NCBI GenBank assembly: GCA_002417975.1
Contig: DIDE01000042.1
Location: 1-50,481 of the forward strand
Direction of reading: 5' to 3'
DNA length: 50,481 bases
From: Eggerthellaceae bacterium UBA5808
Lineage (GTDB): Bacteria; Actinomycetota; Coriobacteriia; Coriobacteriales; Eggerthellaceae
Shown here piece after piece: positions 25,872 through 34,312 of the stretch. Made by a program: the position numbers and the translations under genes. Numbering within the stretch: the first letter of the stretch is position 1; every line of letters starts with the position of its first letter. Below the pieces are notes generated by a model. That model had not been told where the DNA came from and made no database searches. It saw only the letters and a list, made by a program, of their open reading frames with translations.

Positions 25872-27434
25872 TTATGCCATATGAGAAGTAACGCCATAGT
25901 ATTCAACTGGGCACACTTCGTATCCAGATACGCCTTTACCGCACACCGCATTCATCCGAGCCGTGCCAAAGAAAATATCGGGACATTCATCGAGAATAAT
26001 ACATTCCGCCTGCTGCGCAGCGTCAAACCGTGCAGATTGATCAAAGTTCTGTTGCATGTCCGTAATAATTTGGTCAAGCTCAGCATTAGAAAATTTGCCG
26101 GCATTTTCTGATCCTGTACTAAGAAAATACATCTTAAGGTAATAGCTCGGATCACCATTGCCGATAGTCGTGGTGTTATAAAGACAAAGATCAAAGCTGC
26201 CGTTATAGTACACATTGTCAACGTTCTCATAAAACTGTGGAACGATTTCTACGCCAATTTGCTTGTATGCATCCTGTAATGCAGGAGCCAAAACAGGCAG
26301 CTCTGGTCGTGTTCCGTAATAAGCAAGGGTTAGACTAATCTTTCGACCGTTTTTCTCTCGATAGCCGTCACCATCGGAATCAATATATCCCGCATCAGTC
26401 AAGAGCTGATTAGCTTTATCAAGATCGTATGTTTGAGCGTCATCTTCTACCGCTTGAGCGTAGGATAAATATGATGGAAACGGTAATCCATTAGGATAGA
26501 TGTTTCCACCAAGCAGATTATTACAAAGCGTCTCACGATCAGTAGCGTAGCTTAGTGCCTGTCTGACAGCTTTATCTGCAAGAAATTCGTTTGCAAAGTT
26601 ACAAATCATAAAAACCTGACGAACACTCTCGCTGGTAAGTATCGAGTAATTGTTATCATGCTGCAATGCCGTAAGATCATTTGCTAGCAAACTTGCAGCA
26701 ATATTTGCATCACCAGAGCGAAGTCCCATAGCACGCGCATTTGCATCAGTAACTGTCTGACAATTAAGCGTCGCAACGCCAGGCGCGCCATCCCAATAAT
26801 CAGCAAACGCTGATAGCGTAAAGTTCTCCGTACTGTCAACATTCTCTCCGTAGTAAGGGCCCGTGCCTGATCGCGACGGATCTGAATCAACATGGTCAAC
26901 ATCTACAATCGAAAAAACTGGTTCCGCTATCTCACCAGAAAGTGTAGCCACTGGCTTAGTTGTCGTAATGACAATATCGTTGCCCTCAACATCAATAGAC
27001 GCAGCGTTAAGCTTGCTCGCAGCGCGCGATGATTTTGTAATTGATCGCTCAAGCGAGGCTTTTACTGCCTCAGGTGTAAGCGCGCGTCCCGTATGAAAGG
27101 TAACGCCCTGACGAATAGTAAAACGCCAGGTAAGAGAATCCTCATTCGTCCATTCAGTCGATAAGCAGGGAATAAGATTCATCTGCTCATCAAATGCAAC
27201 AAGCGTTTCGGTAAGCCCGCGACACGAGGTATACCATCCATCCCATTTGTTTGCTGGATCAAAACTGTTCGGCGCATCGTTATATACAATGGTAAGCAAA
27301 TCATGAGTAGTTCCTTCATTATCATTCGAAGCAGCACACCCCGTAAGCTGGCCAAGCGTCGTATAAGCAAACGCCGTAGCGCAAGCGCCAACAACAAACT
27401 GTCGCCTGCTCATACAATGATTGTTATCTACCAT
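25872..27434 (-). CDS. Solute-binding lipoprotein, family 5 (NikA/OppA-like), probably Tat-exported
   Basis: About 520 residues from the ATG at 27434, which has GGAGG and AAAGG upstream. The signal combines a twin-arginine motif (SRRQFVVG) with a lipobox (LTGC), so it is probably exported folded through Tat and then lipidated. The mature part is a cluster C binding protein: FDPANKWDGWYTSCRGLTETLVAFDEQMNLIPCLSTEW, GTGPYY, and GNGDPSYYLKMYFLSTGSENAGKFSNAELD, which resembles nickel-type rather than oligopeptide-type members. Tat export of a binding protein can mean the ligand or a metal is loaded inside. Ligand (free nickel, metal-chelator complex or peptide) is undecided. It overlaps the upstream permease gene by 7 bases. 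Confidence 0.88.
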   Translation of the reverse strand: MVDNNHCMSRRQFVVGACATAFAYTTLGQLTGCAASNDNEGTTHDLLTIVYNDAPNSFDPANKWDGWYTSCRGLTETLVAFDEQMNLIPCLSTEWTNEDSLTWRFTIRQGVTFHTGRALTPEAVKASLERSITKSSRAASKLNAASIDVEGNDIVITTTKPVATLSGEIAEPVFSIVDVDHVDSDPSRSGTGPYYGENVDSTENFTLSAFADYWDGAPGVATLNCQTVTDANARAMGLRSGDANIAASLLANDLTALQHDNNYSILTSESVRQVFMICNFANEFLADKAVRQALSYATDRETLCNNLLGGNIYPNGLPFPSYLSYAQAVEDDAQTYDLDKANQLLTDAGYIDSDGDGYREKNGRKISLTLAYYGTRPELPVLAPALQDAYKQIGVEIVPQFYENVDNVYYNGSFDLCLYNTTTIGNGDPSYYLKMYFLSTGSENAGKFSNAELDQIITDMQQNFDQSARFDAAQQAECIILDECPDIFFGTARMNAVCGKGVSGYEVCPVEYYGVTSHMA

Positions 27435-28330
27435 GAAATACCTTTCCTCCGTTCCAAGCGATCGCTTAGACAATTGCCGAACACATTGAACACAAGCACT
27501 GTAATAAAAATGGCACATCCTGGGAAAACCATAAGATATGGTGACGATGCAAAATAGAGTCGACCGTCATTGAGCATAGAGCCCCATTCGGCAGTCGGTG
27601 CCTGAATGCCAAGACCAAGAAAAGAAAAACTTGCCAGTGTAAGCATGACAAAACCAATATCAAGTGTTCCCATAACAAGTAGTTGAGGGACAAGATGCGG
27701 CAACATATGGTGCACAAGAATCTGCCTATGAGAAGCACCACTCATACGAGCTGTTTCGATAAAGTCAGCGTGGAGCAAACGCAGAACGAGCGAACGCATA
27801 AGCCGAGCATAGCGAATCCACATAACAGCAACGACAGCAAACAATGCATTAGCAAGGCCGGGCCCCAAAACGCCAACAATCGCAACGCCAAGAATGATCT
27901 CGGGGAATGCCTGAAATATATCAGCGATACGCATGAGAACCTCGTCAATCCAACCCCCTGCATAGGCAGCAACTGCGCCAACAATTGCTCCAATAACAAG
28001 AGGGATCGCGACAGCGGCAAGCGATAAAAATACCGATATGCGCGTTCCACAAATAACACGTGAAAAGACATCACGGCCCATAGCATCACAACCAAACCAA
28101 TGCACAGCATTTGGTGCTGCAAGCGAAGCCGCATAATCGGTCGCATACGGATCAAAAGGAACTATAAACGGTCCAATAATCCCAATTGCAACGATAGCAA
28201 GCACAGCAATGAGCGAAATCTTAAACGTGATCGGCGTAGCAATCAGGTTTTGATATAACGTCCGTAAGCGATCCAACCATGTGACCTGGCACGACGAGGT
28301 ATATGCCTTTTCATGAGAAGCAGAAATCAT
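27428..28330 (-). CDS. ABC transporter permease (NikC/OppC type)
   Basis: Inner permease subunit with six predicted spans and the EAA loop FIETARMSGASHRQILVHHMLPHLVPQLLV. N-terminal segment IGPFIVPFDPYATDYAASLAAPNAVHWFGCDAMGRDVFSRVICGTRISV is the standard OppC/NikC opening (HWFGTDxxGRDxxSR). I start at the ATG at 28330: GGGAGG is 6 bases upstream and the start overlaps the stop of the other permease by four bases. Pairs with that permease to form the channel. Length about 300 residues. Confidence 0.92.
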   Translation of the reverse strand: MISASHEKAYTSSCQVTWLDRLRTLYQNLIATPITFKISLIAVLAIVAIGIIGPFIVPFDPYATDYAASLAAPNAVHWFGCDAMGRDVFSRVICGTRISVFLSLAAVAIPLVIGAIVGAVAAYAGGWIDEVLMRIADIFQAFPEIILGVAIVGVLGPGLANALFAVVAVMWIRYARLMRSLVLRLLHADFIETARMSGASHRQILVHHMLPHLVPQLLVMGTLDIGFVMLTLASFSFLGLGIQAPTAEWGSMLNDGRLYFASSPYLMVFPGCAIFITVLVFNVFGNCLSDRLERRKGISW

Positions 28331-29277
28331 CGTACGCCTCCCTTTGCGCCTACCCGCAGCTGAGGATCGCATGCGTGGTAGATAAGGTCAACCGCAAGAT
28401 TTACCATCACAAAGAAAAACGCCGTTATCACAACGTACCCCTGGACCAATGCATAATCGCGGCCAGTGATAGCCTGAATCGACATATAGCCCAATCCTTG
28501 CAAGCTAAACACCATTTCGGTTGTGACAGATCCAGAGAGCATCGCCCCTAAGGCAAGTCCGACAACTGTAATCGATGGCAGAAGCGCATTTCGAACGACA
28601 TGATGCCAGATGATTTGCCGGCGAGGAATACCCCGGCTCCGTAAACCCACAATATAAGGCTTATCAAGCTCTTCAGTTACATCAACGTTTACTTGACCAA
28701 TAAGGCGCCCAATATAAGAAAAGGACAACGCTACAACAGGCAAAATAAATCCGATTGCTTTAGTCGAATTACTAATAGCAGGTAGCCACCCAAGCGTAAG
28801 TGCAAAAATATAAATGAGTAAAAGACCAAGCCAAAACGTCGGCATTGACAGACTAAAGAACTCAAAGAAATGAATAATGGCTGATGTTATGCCACCTTTA
28901 TGAAGCGCTGCTGCTATTCCCAAAGGGACAGCCACAACAATAACGACGATCAAAGAAGCAATCGACAAAATAAACGTAGTTGGAAAACGTTGCGCAATAA
29001 CCGTCGACACTGGCGAGCTATACGTATATGAATACCCAAAATCGCCCTGCATAGCCGACGTTATCCATGATATATAACGAGAAAAGAATGGCTGATTAAG
29101 ACCCATCTCTTGTCGAGTTTGATCGAGCAACTCCTGCGTTGGCGCCACCCCTTGAGCATTGAGCATCATAAGAGCAGGATCACTAGGAGACAAATACATA
29201 AGCGTAAAGCTAACAAGCGTTATACCAACGAGTACAGGTATAAGCTGCACTATTCGACGGAGGATATAGCGTTTCAT
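28327..29277 (-). CDS. ABC transporter permease (NikB/OppB type)
   Basis: About 316 residues from the ATG at 29277 (YILRRIVQLIPVLVGITLVSFTLMYLSPSDPA, the standard NikB/OppB opening). The EAA loop is IVGLRSRGIPRRQIIWHHVVRNALLPSITVVGLALGAMLSGSVTTEMVFSLQGLG. The start codon overlaps the methyltransferase stop by four bases (ATGA), which ties the methyltransferase to the transporter by translational coupling. The next permease overlaps by another four bases. Confidence 0.92.
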   Translation of the reverse strand: MKRYILRRIVQLIPVLVGITLVSFTLMYLSPSDPALMMLNAQGVAPTQELLDQTRQEMGLNQPFFSRYISWITSAMQGDFGYSYTYSSPVSTVIAQRFPTTFILSIASLIVVIVVAVPLGIAAALHKGGITSAIIHFFEFFSLSMPTFWLGLLLIYIFALTLGWLPAISNSTKAIGFILPVVALSFSYIGRLIGQVNVDVTEELDKPYIVGLRSRGIPRRQIIWHHVVRNALLPSITVVGLALGAMLSGSVTTEMVFSLQGLGYMSIQAITGRDYALVQGYVVITAFFFVMVNLAVDLIYHACDPQLRVGAKGGVR

Positions 29278-30062
29278 CCCTCTTTGATCCCAACAACCAT
29301 AAAGAGAGGCGATGAAGCATAGTAAGCTTTTTCTCCTGGCGTCCACACACGCTGCCAGATAGTACAATCAGCATGCATCTGAGCAAAATGAACATTCTTG
29401 AGTGCTCGGAGATCCCATGCAGGACGTTCGACCTGGGTAAGGGGCAATTCAAGGGCAATTTTCTCACAGCGTGCACATTGTCCCTCGGTAGCTTGGCACG
29501 TTGCATCTTCATGTAGCACAGCCGAATCTCGCTGATCATACAAACGTCGTGTATTACGCGCCGAATCAGAAAGATAGAGATACCAGTTTGCGTCAAAATT
29601 AAGTAGGCGTCCCCCAGGCTTAAGCAATCGATGCCATTCATGATACGCATGCTGAGGGTCTTCTAAATTCCACGTAACATTGCGCGTGACTATTACATCA
29701 AAACTTTCATCCATAAATGGTAAATTTTGCGCATCGCCGCGCTGAAAGCAAATGCGTGCATAGGTATGTTCATCCGATTGGGCATTGCGCTGCGCCTGAA
29801 GAAGCATTTCGGAACTGTAATCAACAGCGTTAACTAAGCAACCCGCCTGAGCACACATAATTGAAAAGAACCCAGGCCCACAGCCAATGTCGAGAACACG
29901 AATAGGACGCTCACCAAATCCAGGAATCTGCTCTGTAAAAATATCTTTCCATGCCTGATGAACATTGCATGCAAGTTCATTTTGCACTGATGCACTATAG
30001 GTTGAGGATCGCTCGTCCCAATACGTATCGATTGTCTGAAGCATACCCGTGGTCGTAGTCAT
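29274..30062 (-). CDS. Class I SAM-dependent methyltransferase coupled to a nickel/peptide importer
   Basis: A 262-residue Rossmann methyltransferase. Motif I is VLDIGCGPGFFSIMCAQAG, the post-I acidic strand is VNAVDYSSEML, motif II is CFQRGDAQNLPFMDESFDVIVTRNVTWNLEDP, and motif III is LLKPGGRLLNFDANWY. In the C-terminal part there is a TCQATEGQCARC segment with three closely spaced cysteines, possibly a metal site. It is the first gene of the operon and overlaps the permease by four bases, so its product is made in step with the importer. That linkage suggests it acts on the imported compound or makes a methylated metal ligand. The substrate itself is unknown. Confidence 0.82.
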   Translation of the reverse strand: MTTTTGMLQTIDTYWDERSSTYSASVQNELACNVHQAWKDIFTEQIPGFGERPIRVLDIGCGPGFFSIMCAQAGCLVNAVDYSSEMLLQAQRNAQSDEHTYARICFQRGDAQNLPFMDESFDVIVTRNVTWNLEDPQHAYHEWHRLLKPGGRLLNFDANWYLYLSDSARNTRRLYDQRDSAVLHEDATCQATEGQCARCEKIALELPLTQVERPAWDLRALKNVHFAQMHADCTIWQRVWTPGEKAYYASSPLFMVVGIKEG

Positions 30063-30100
30063 AGGCTCAAATCTTTCGACGTGTTACGATTTCTTAATTC

Positions 30101-30118
30101 GTGTGAATACTATCACAC
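30101..30118. promoter_or_regulatory. GTGTGA-N6-TCACAC palindrome, candidate operator of the methyltransferase-ABC operon
   Basis: Perfect 6-base arms around a 6-base centre, 39 bases upstream of the methyltransferase start and directly abutting the -10 box. The core TGTGA-N6-TCACA equals the textbook Crp/Fnr-family half-site pair. Lying over the predicted transcription start, it would act as a repressor site. No regulator gene is beside it, so the protein is unknown; a metal-responsive dimer is also possible. Confidence 0.65.
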
Positions 30119-30147
30119 TTTATAGGGATTCGTAACAAGAATGTCGA
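30119..30147 (-). promoter_or_regulatory. Promoter of the methyltransferase-ABC operon
   Basis: On the minus strand TCGACA (plus 30142-30147), 17 bases, TATAAA (plus 30119-30124): five of six consensus bases in each box at ideal spacing. The predicted start falls within the adjoining palindrome, about 50 bases before the methyltransferase gene. The best vegetative promoter I see in the window. Confidence 0.65.
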
Positions 30148-30204
30148 TAGGTACATATCTTATTTTGAGCATAATCATAGTCCGAGTAGGAGTTCAGATG
30201 CCAA

Positions 30205-30269
30205 CTATAAAAAGGGCTCATGCATGTACATCAATCCACGTAGAAAGCTGATAGCACACATTAGCCCTT
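30205..30269 (-). terminator. Possible terminator after the aroQ-peptidase gene
   Basis: AAGGGCT at plus 30263-30269 (read on the minus strand) pairs with AGCCCTT at 30212-30218 and is followed by TTTATAG, extending the T tract to five. The 44-base loop contains further short self-complementary pieces (GTACATGCAT-type). The long loop makes it weaker than a standard intrinsic terminator. Confidence 0.4.
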
Positions 30270-30280
30270 ATGCATTCAAA

Positions 30281-31936
30281 TTAGATGATAGTCATCTCAT
30301 GCGTTGATCGGGTAAAGACCCTATACCCTTCTTGTGTAATGACGCCAAAATCCTCAAGTCTGATGCCAAAATCGCCATCGATATAAATACCCGGTTCAAC
30401 GGTCACTACGCTTCCAGGCAAAAGTGGCTGGTCATTACGGGGAGCAAGTACCGGTAATTCGTGAATGTCGATGCCAACACCATGTCCTAATGCATGCCCC
30501 ATCGCTCCTGCATATCCACCATCTGCCAATACTGATTCCGCATGCTCATGAGCTTGCGAGCCAGTAACCCCAGGCGCCAGCATCGCTTCAACCTCTTCAT
30601 TGGCACGGCGCACAACCGCATATGCATCTGCTATACGCGCATCAGGCGTGCCAGCAAATACCGTACGCGTCATGTCACTACAGTAGCCTTGTGCACGTGC
30701 ACCAAAATCCATCACGATACATTGTCCAGCTTCGATTTTGGTTCTTCCAGGAATCGAATGAGGGCTTGCCCCATTTGCACCTGTCGCAACAATCGATGCA
30801 AATGCAAGTCCATCCGCACCATGACGAATCATATAGTCCTCAAGCTCAATCTGGACTTCGCGTTCCGTCATTCCAGGTTTCATAAAAGTCGTAATATGAG
30901 CAAACGCAGCATCGGTAATGTCCTGAGCCTTTTGGATGCGTTCAATTTCATGAGGGCCCTTAATCGCACGCAAGCCCAAAGAAAACCCAGCCGTCTCAAT
31001 AACTGAAACATCGGCACGTGCCTTGGTAAGGCTCCGTTCAAGTAAACGATACTCACCTAGACAGAGTGATCGTTCTATGCCCAGAGCAACATGCTCACGT
31101 GGAATTTCCGAAAGAAGCCCTGCAAGCCAGGCCTCGTGACTCTGTCGAGCGTCATCAATTGCAATTGGTCCACCTTCTGCTGCTTCGCGGCACGCTTGCG
31201 TGTAACGCGAATCAGTATGAAGGAGACATCGATTACGATCAATATACAGTGCATGAGCGTCTTCGGTATCAAATACGCCGTCAAATCCGGTAAGCCATGC
31301 AATACTCGAAAGATCACGCATGAAAAAAGCATCGATATCCGCATCGTCAAGAGCTCTCCGGACACGTGCCAGTCGAGCACACGAAGCATCACTATCGCCG
31401 TGAGGACCATCAGGAATCATCGAATCCGCTGCAGGCATCGCAGCACACTCTGCGTGAGAATCACATTTATCAGCAGAAATATGATCACTCACCGAAGCAT
31501 CACAGCAGTTGTAACGCATAAGTTCATCTAGTGCGTCGCCATATCCATCGATTCCCCTACCTTTGATTTGCGCAATGCATACCGGCTGAATGACCGATTG
31601 CGCACGAAACGATTCACGTGCATCAATATCAGAGATATGAACCTCAACCGTAGGAACCTCGGCCGCAGCAATTGCATCACGCAATGCATACGAATAGTGC
31701 GTATGAGCTCCAGGATTATAGATAATACCATCGTAGACACCACGCGCTGCTTGAATCGTGTCAATAAGCGTACCTTCATGGTTCGATTGAGAGCAATCAA
31801 TCGTCACATCACTATATTGGCATGCTCGGTCGCGAACAAGTTGTTCCACGTCGTCAAGCGTATGCGTACCATATATCGCTGGCTCTCTTACGCCCAACAT
31901 GTTTAAATTGGGACCATTCAATACTAAAATTTTCAT
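30281..31936 (-). CDS. aroQ: Fusion of type II 3-dehydroquinase (AroQ) and M24 Xaa-Pro aminopeptidase
   Basis: One uninterrupted 551-residue frame. Residues 1-145 are a full AroQ: LNGPNLNMLGVREPAIYG with Arg17 and Tyr22, SNHEG, NPGAHTHYSYALRDA, and HISDIDARESFRAQS; it dehydrates 3-dehydroquinate in the shikimate pathway. A linker of about 40 residues, rich in Cys, Asp and His, follows. Residues 185-551 are a complete aminopeptidase P: a creatinase N-domain (SSIAWLTGFDG) and a pita-bread domain with all five metal ligands (Asp410, Asp421, His485 in HALGHGVGIDIHE, Glu514, Glu528). In many bacteria aroQ and an Xaa-Pro peptidase gene are neighbours before efp; here they are joined. The start overlaps aroB by four bases. 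Confidence 0.92.
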   Translation of the reverse strand: MKILVLNGPNLNMLGVREPAIYGTHTLDDVEQLVRDRACQYSDVTIDCSQSNHEGTLIDTIQAARGVYDGIIYNPGAHTHYSYALRDAIAAAEVPTVEVHISDIDARESFRAQSVIQPVCIAQIKGRGIDGYGDALDELMRYNCCDASVSDHISADKCDSHAECAAMPAADSMIPDGPHGDSDASCARLARVRRALDDADIDAFFMRDLSSIAWLTGFDGVFDTEDAHALYIDRNRCLLHTDSRYTQACREAAEGGPIAIDDARQSHEAWLAGLLSEIPREHVALGIERSLCLGEYRLLERSLTKARADVSVIETAGFSLGLRAIKGPHEIERIQKAQDITDAAFAHITTFMKPGMTEREVQIELEDYMIRHGADGLAFASIVATGANGASPHSIPGRTKIEAGQCIVMDFGARAQGYCSDMTRTVFAGTPDARIADAYAVVRRANEEVEAMLAPGVTGSQAHEHAESVLADGGYAGAMGHALGHGVGIDIHELPVLAPRNDQPLLPGSVVTVEPGIYIDGDFGIRLEDFGVITQEGYRVFTRSTHEMTII

Positions 31937-33039
31937 CGATTCTCAGACCGCCTCCACGCATCAAGATGTTCGCGTACCAACGCTTCGGGGACTTCCTTAA
32001 CAACCCATTCGCCAATTTCAATGGGCAGCACGAATCGGAGAGCCCCTTCACGCACTTTTTTATCATTGTACATAGCAGCCACAAGGTCATCGACGGAAGC
32101 ACGCACGTCGAGTGGCGTAAGTCCAAGTGCATCAAGCAGATGATCTTGAGCTTGAATTACATCAAGCGGAGTTCCTACAAGTACGGCGCCTAGACGTGCA
32201 GCAAATCGCATGCCTTCTGCAACCGCATGGCCATGGGAAAAATGGCCAAATCCAGAACAAACCTCAATCGCATGGCCAAGCGTATGCCCATAATTGAGAC
32301 ATTCTCGGACACCCTTTTGCTCAAATTCATCTTCGGAAACCACGTTTGCTTTAAACACCACGCAACGGGTAATAGCATCATGCACTGTCTGGGGATCATG
32401 TTCGATGAGTTGTGGAACTGCCTCATCAAGCCAGAAAAATGCATCATCGGAATCGATCATCGCAGTCTTGGCAATCTCGCCAAACCCACATGCCCATTCT
32501 CGTGTAGGAAGCGTCTGCAATGTTTTTGTATCAGCACAAACATAGGCTGGCTGTTTAAACGCGCCAACAAGGTTCTTGCCTTCTGCAAGATCAATAGCAG
32601 TTTTGCCGCCAACGGAAGCATCAACCATTGCAAGAAGTGATGTAGGAACCTGAATAAAAGGCACACCACGTAAATAGGTTGCGGCAATAAATCCAGAAAT
32701 ATCTCCAACGACACCACCACCAAGTGCGAGCACCGCACAATCTCTACCAAGATGATGGTCAGCCATAACTTGCCATAAATCGGTCGCACATTCAATCGAT
32801 TTACTCGGCTCGCCAGCAGGAATAGTCACATCGATAACGTGACATCCTGCTGCCTGCAGCGACTCTTTGGCAGCAGACATATACAAGGGAGCAACGTTAC
32901 TATCACTAACCAGCAATACACGAGAAGCACCTGTACAGCGCATAACTCGATCGCCTAATCCGCCCAGGAGATCTTCCCCAATGCGGACATCGTATCCATC
33001 CTGCCCCGATAAATTAACGACCACTCTTGTTGCAGCCAC
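31933..33039 (-). CDS. aroB: 3-dehydroquinate synthase
   Basis: NAD- and metal-dependent cyclase making 3-dehydroquinate from DAHP, the step before AroQ. Seen: IPAGEPSKSIECATDLWQVMADHHLGRDCAVLALGGGVVGDISGFIAATYLRGVPFIQVPTSLLAMVDASVGGKTAIDLAEGKNLVGAFKQP, which contains the NAD loop GGGVVGD and the conserved DASVGGKT, and the metal-binding RECLNYGHTLGHAIE and FSHGHAVAEGM. Length 368. Starts with GTG at 33039 (AAAGGA 7 bases upstream). Overlaps the AroQ-peptidase gene by four bases, so AroB and AroQ are made together. Confidence 0.96.
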   Translation of the reverse strand: MAATRVVVNLSGQDGYDVRIGEDLLGGLGDRVMRCTGASRVLLVSDSNVAPLYMSAAKESLQAAGCHVIDVTIPAGEPSKSIECATDLWQVMADHHLGRDCAVLALGGGVVGDISGFIAATYLRGVPFIQVPTSLLAMVDASVGGKTAIDLAEGKNLVGAFKQPAYVCADTKTLQTLPTREWACGFGEIAKTAMIDSDDAFFWLDEAVPQLIEHDPQTVHDAITRCVVFKANVVSEDEFEQKGVRECLNYGHTLGHAIEVCSGFGHFSHGHAVAEGMRFAARLGAVLVGTPLDVIQAQDHLLDALGLTPLDVRASVDDLVAAMYNDKKVREGALRFVLPIEIGEWVVKEVPEALVREHLDAWRRSENR

Positions 33040-33068
33040 GATTCGTCCTTTCCGTGAACCTCCAGCGA

Positions 33069-34241
33069 TCAGCGCGATTGCGTATGAATGCGAAGGCGGT
33101 AGTCCTGCAATGCAGACTTAATATCAACCATGTTGTCATGTCCAAATTTTCGCATGTAAGCTTCTGCGATTACAAATGCAACCTCTGCCTCGGCCACCAC
33201 CGCACATGCAGGGACCGCACACACATCACTCCGCTCGCGTGAAGCTTCAGCTGGCTCCATGGTGTCCATATTAATGGTCGCTAACGGATGTGCCAGTGTT
33301 GGAATCGGTTTCATCGCTGCGGTGATGATTAACGGCATTCCCGTGCTCATGCCACCTTCGAGCCCGCCCGCATTATTCGTAGCACGCGAAAATCCATCTT
33401 TATCAGTTCGCGTGATAGGATCATGAACCTCTGATCCACCACGGGCTGCAGCGGCAAATCCAAGTCCGAATTCGACACCTTTGATTGCGGGAATCGAGAA
33501 CACAGCAGAAGCAAGTTGACCCGTTAAACGATTGGGACCTGCATCAAAATCGCCCAGCCCTTCGACGAGCCCCGTCACCACAACACGGAACGTACCGCCA
33601 AGACTCTCCCCCTGATCACGTGCCGCATCGATTGCCTTACGCATAGCATCACTTGCAGCTGCATCAGGACAACGTACATCAGACATTTCAATATCAAGTG
33701 GCGAATAATCCGGAGCCTGCATCATCGGATTCTCTTCGTGATACGCTGCTGACCCAATCCGCGTCACATAGCTTCGGATATCGACACCTAAATCAGCAAG
33801 GAATTCACGTGCAATGCCGGCCGCAGCAACTCGTGCAGCAGTTTCACGTGCGCTCGCACGTTCCAAAACATCACGACAATCATCTGTATTGTTTTTAAGT
33901 GCACCAACAAGATCGGCATGACCAGGCCGTGGCGTTACTTCACGCACTAAATCATCAGGACGCGATCCAAATGCAGCCATGCGATCTTGCCAATTACGCC
34001 AATCCGCATTCACAACTTGAATTGAAATAGGCGTCCCAAGCGTTACACCAAAGCGAAGGCCCGAAAGCACGCGCGCATGATCACTTTCGATCCGTTGTCT
34101 GCCTCCTCGACCATATCCCGATTGACGACGTTGAAGATCTGCATCAATATCTTTTTCCGATACGCGCAGACCAGCAGGAACATCGCTGACAATAGCCGTC
34201 AGGCACGGTCCGTGGCTTTCCCCCGCAGTAACATAGTGCAT
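33069..34241 (-). CDS. aroC: Chorismate synthase
   Basis: Last common step of aromatic biosynthesis, FMN-dependent conversion of EPSP to chorismate. The N-terminal GESHGPCLTAIVSDVPAGL, RRQSGYGRGGRQRIESDHARVLSGLRFGVTLGTPI, central RPGHADLVGALK and RASARETAARVAAAGIAREFL, and later RTDKDGFSRATNNAGGLEGGMSTGMPLIITAAMKPIPTLAHP are all family hallmarks. Length 390. AAAGGA lies 10 bases before the ATG. It is 29 bases from aroB and 71 bases after aroE, the latter gap carrying a palindrome. Confidence 0.97.
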   Translation of the reverse strand: MHYVTAGESHGPCLTAIVSDVPAGLRVSEKDIDADLQRRQSGYGRGGRQRIESDHARVLSGLRFGVTLGTPISIQVVNADWRNWQDRMAAFGSRPDDLVREVTPRPGHADLVGALKNNTDDCRDVLERASARETAARVAAAGIAREFLADLGVDIRSYVTRIGSAAYHEENPMMQAPDYSPLDIEMSDVRCPDAAASDAMRKAIDAARDQGESLGGTFRVVVTGLVEGLGDFDAGPNRLTGQLASAVFSIPAIKGVEFGLGFAAAARGGSEVHDPITRTDKDGFSRATNNAGGLEGGMSTGMPLIITAAMKPIPTLAHPLATINMDTMEPAEASRERSDVCAVPACAVVAEAEVAFVIAEAYMRKFGHDNMVDIKSALQDYRLRIHTQSR

Positions 34242-34270
34242 GTCTCGTATCCTTTGTTTGTGCTTAATTT

Positions 34271-34302
34271 GTCAGATAGTTCATTATCTGACAGTATCTG
34301 TC
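34271..34302. promoter_or_regulatory. GTCAGATA-N6-TATCTGAC palindrome plus a third half-site between aroE and aroC
   Basis: A perfect 8-base inverted repeat (34271-34278 and 34285-34292) is followed ten bases on by TATCTGTC (34295-34302), a near copy of the right arm, exactly one helical turn away. The arrangement looks like a multi-site operator or an mRNA hairpin. No T run follows on the minus strand, so it is not an ordinary terminator. It sits 30 bases upstream of aroC. Confidence 0.5.
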
Positions 34303-34312
34303 ATTGAGAATT

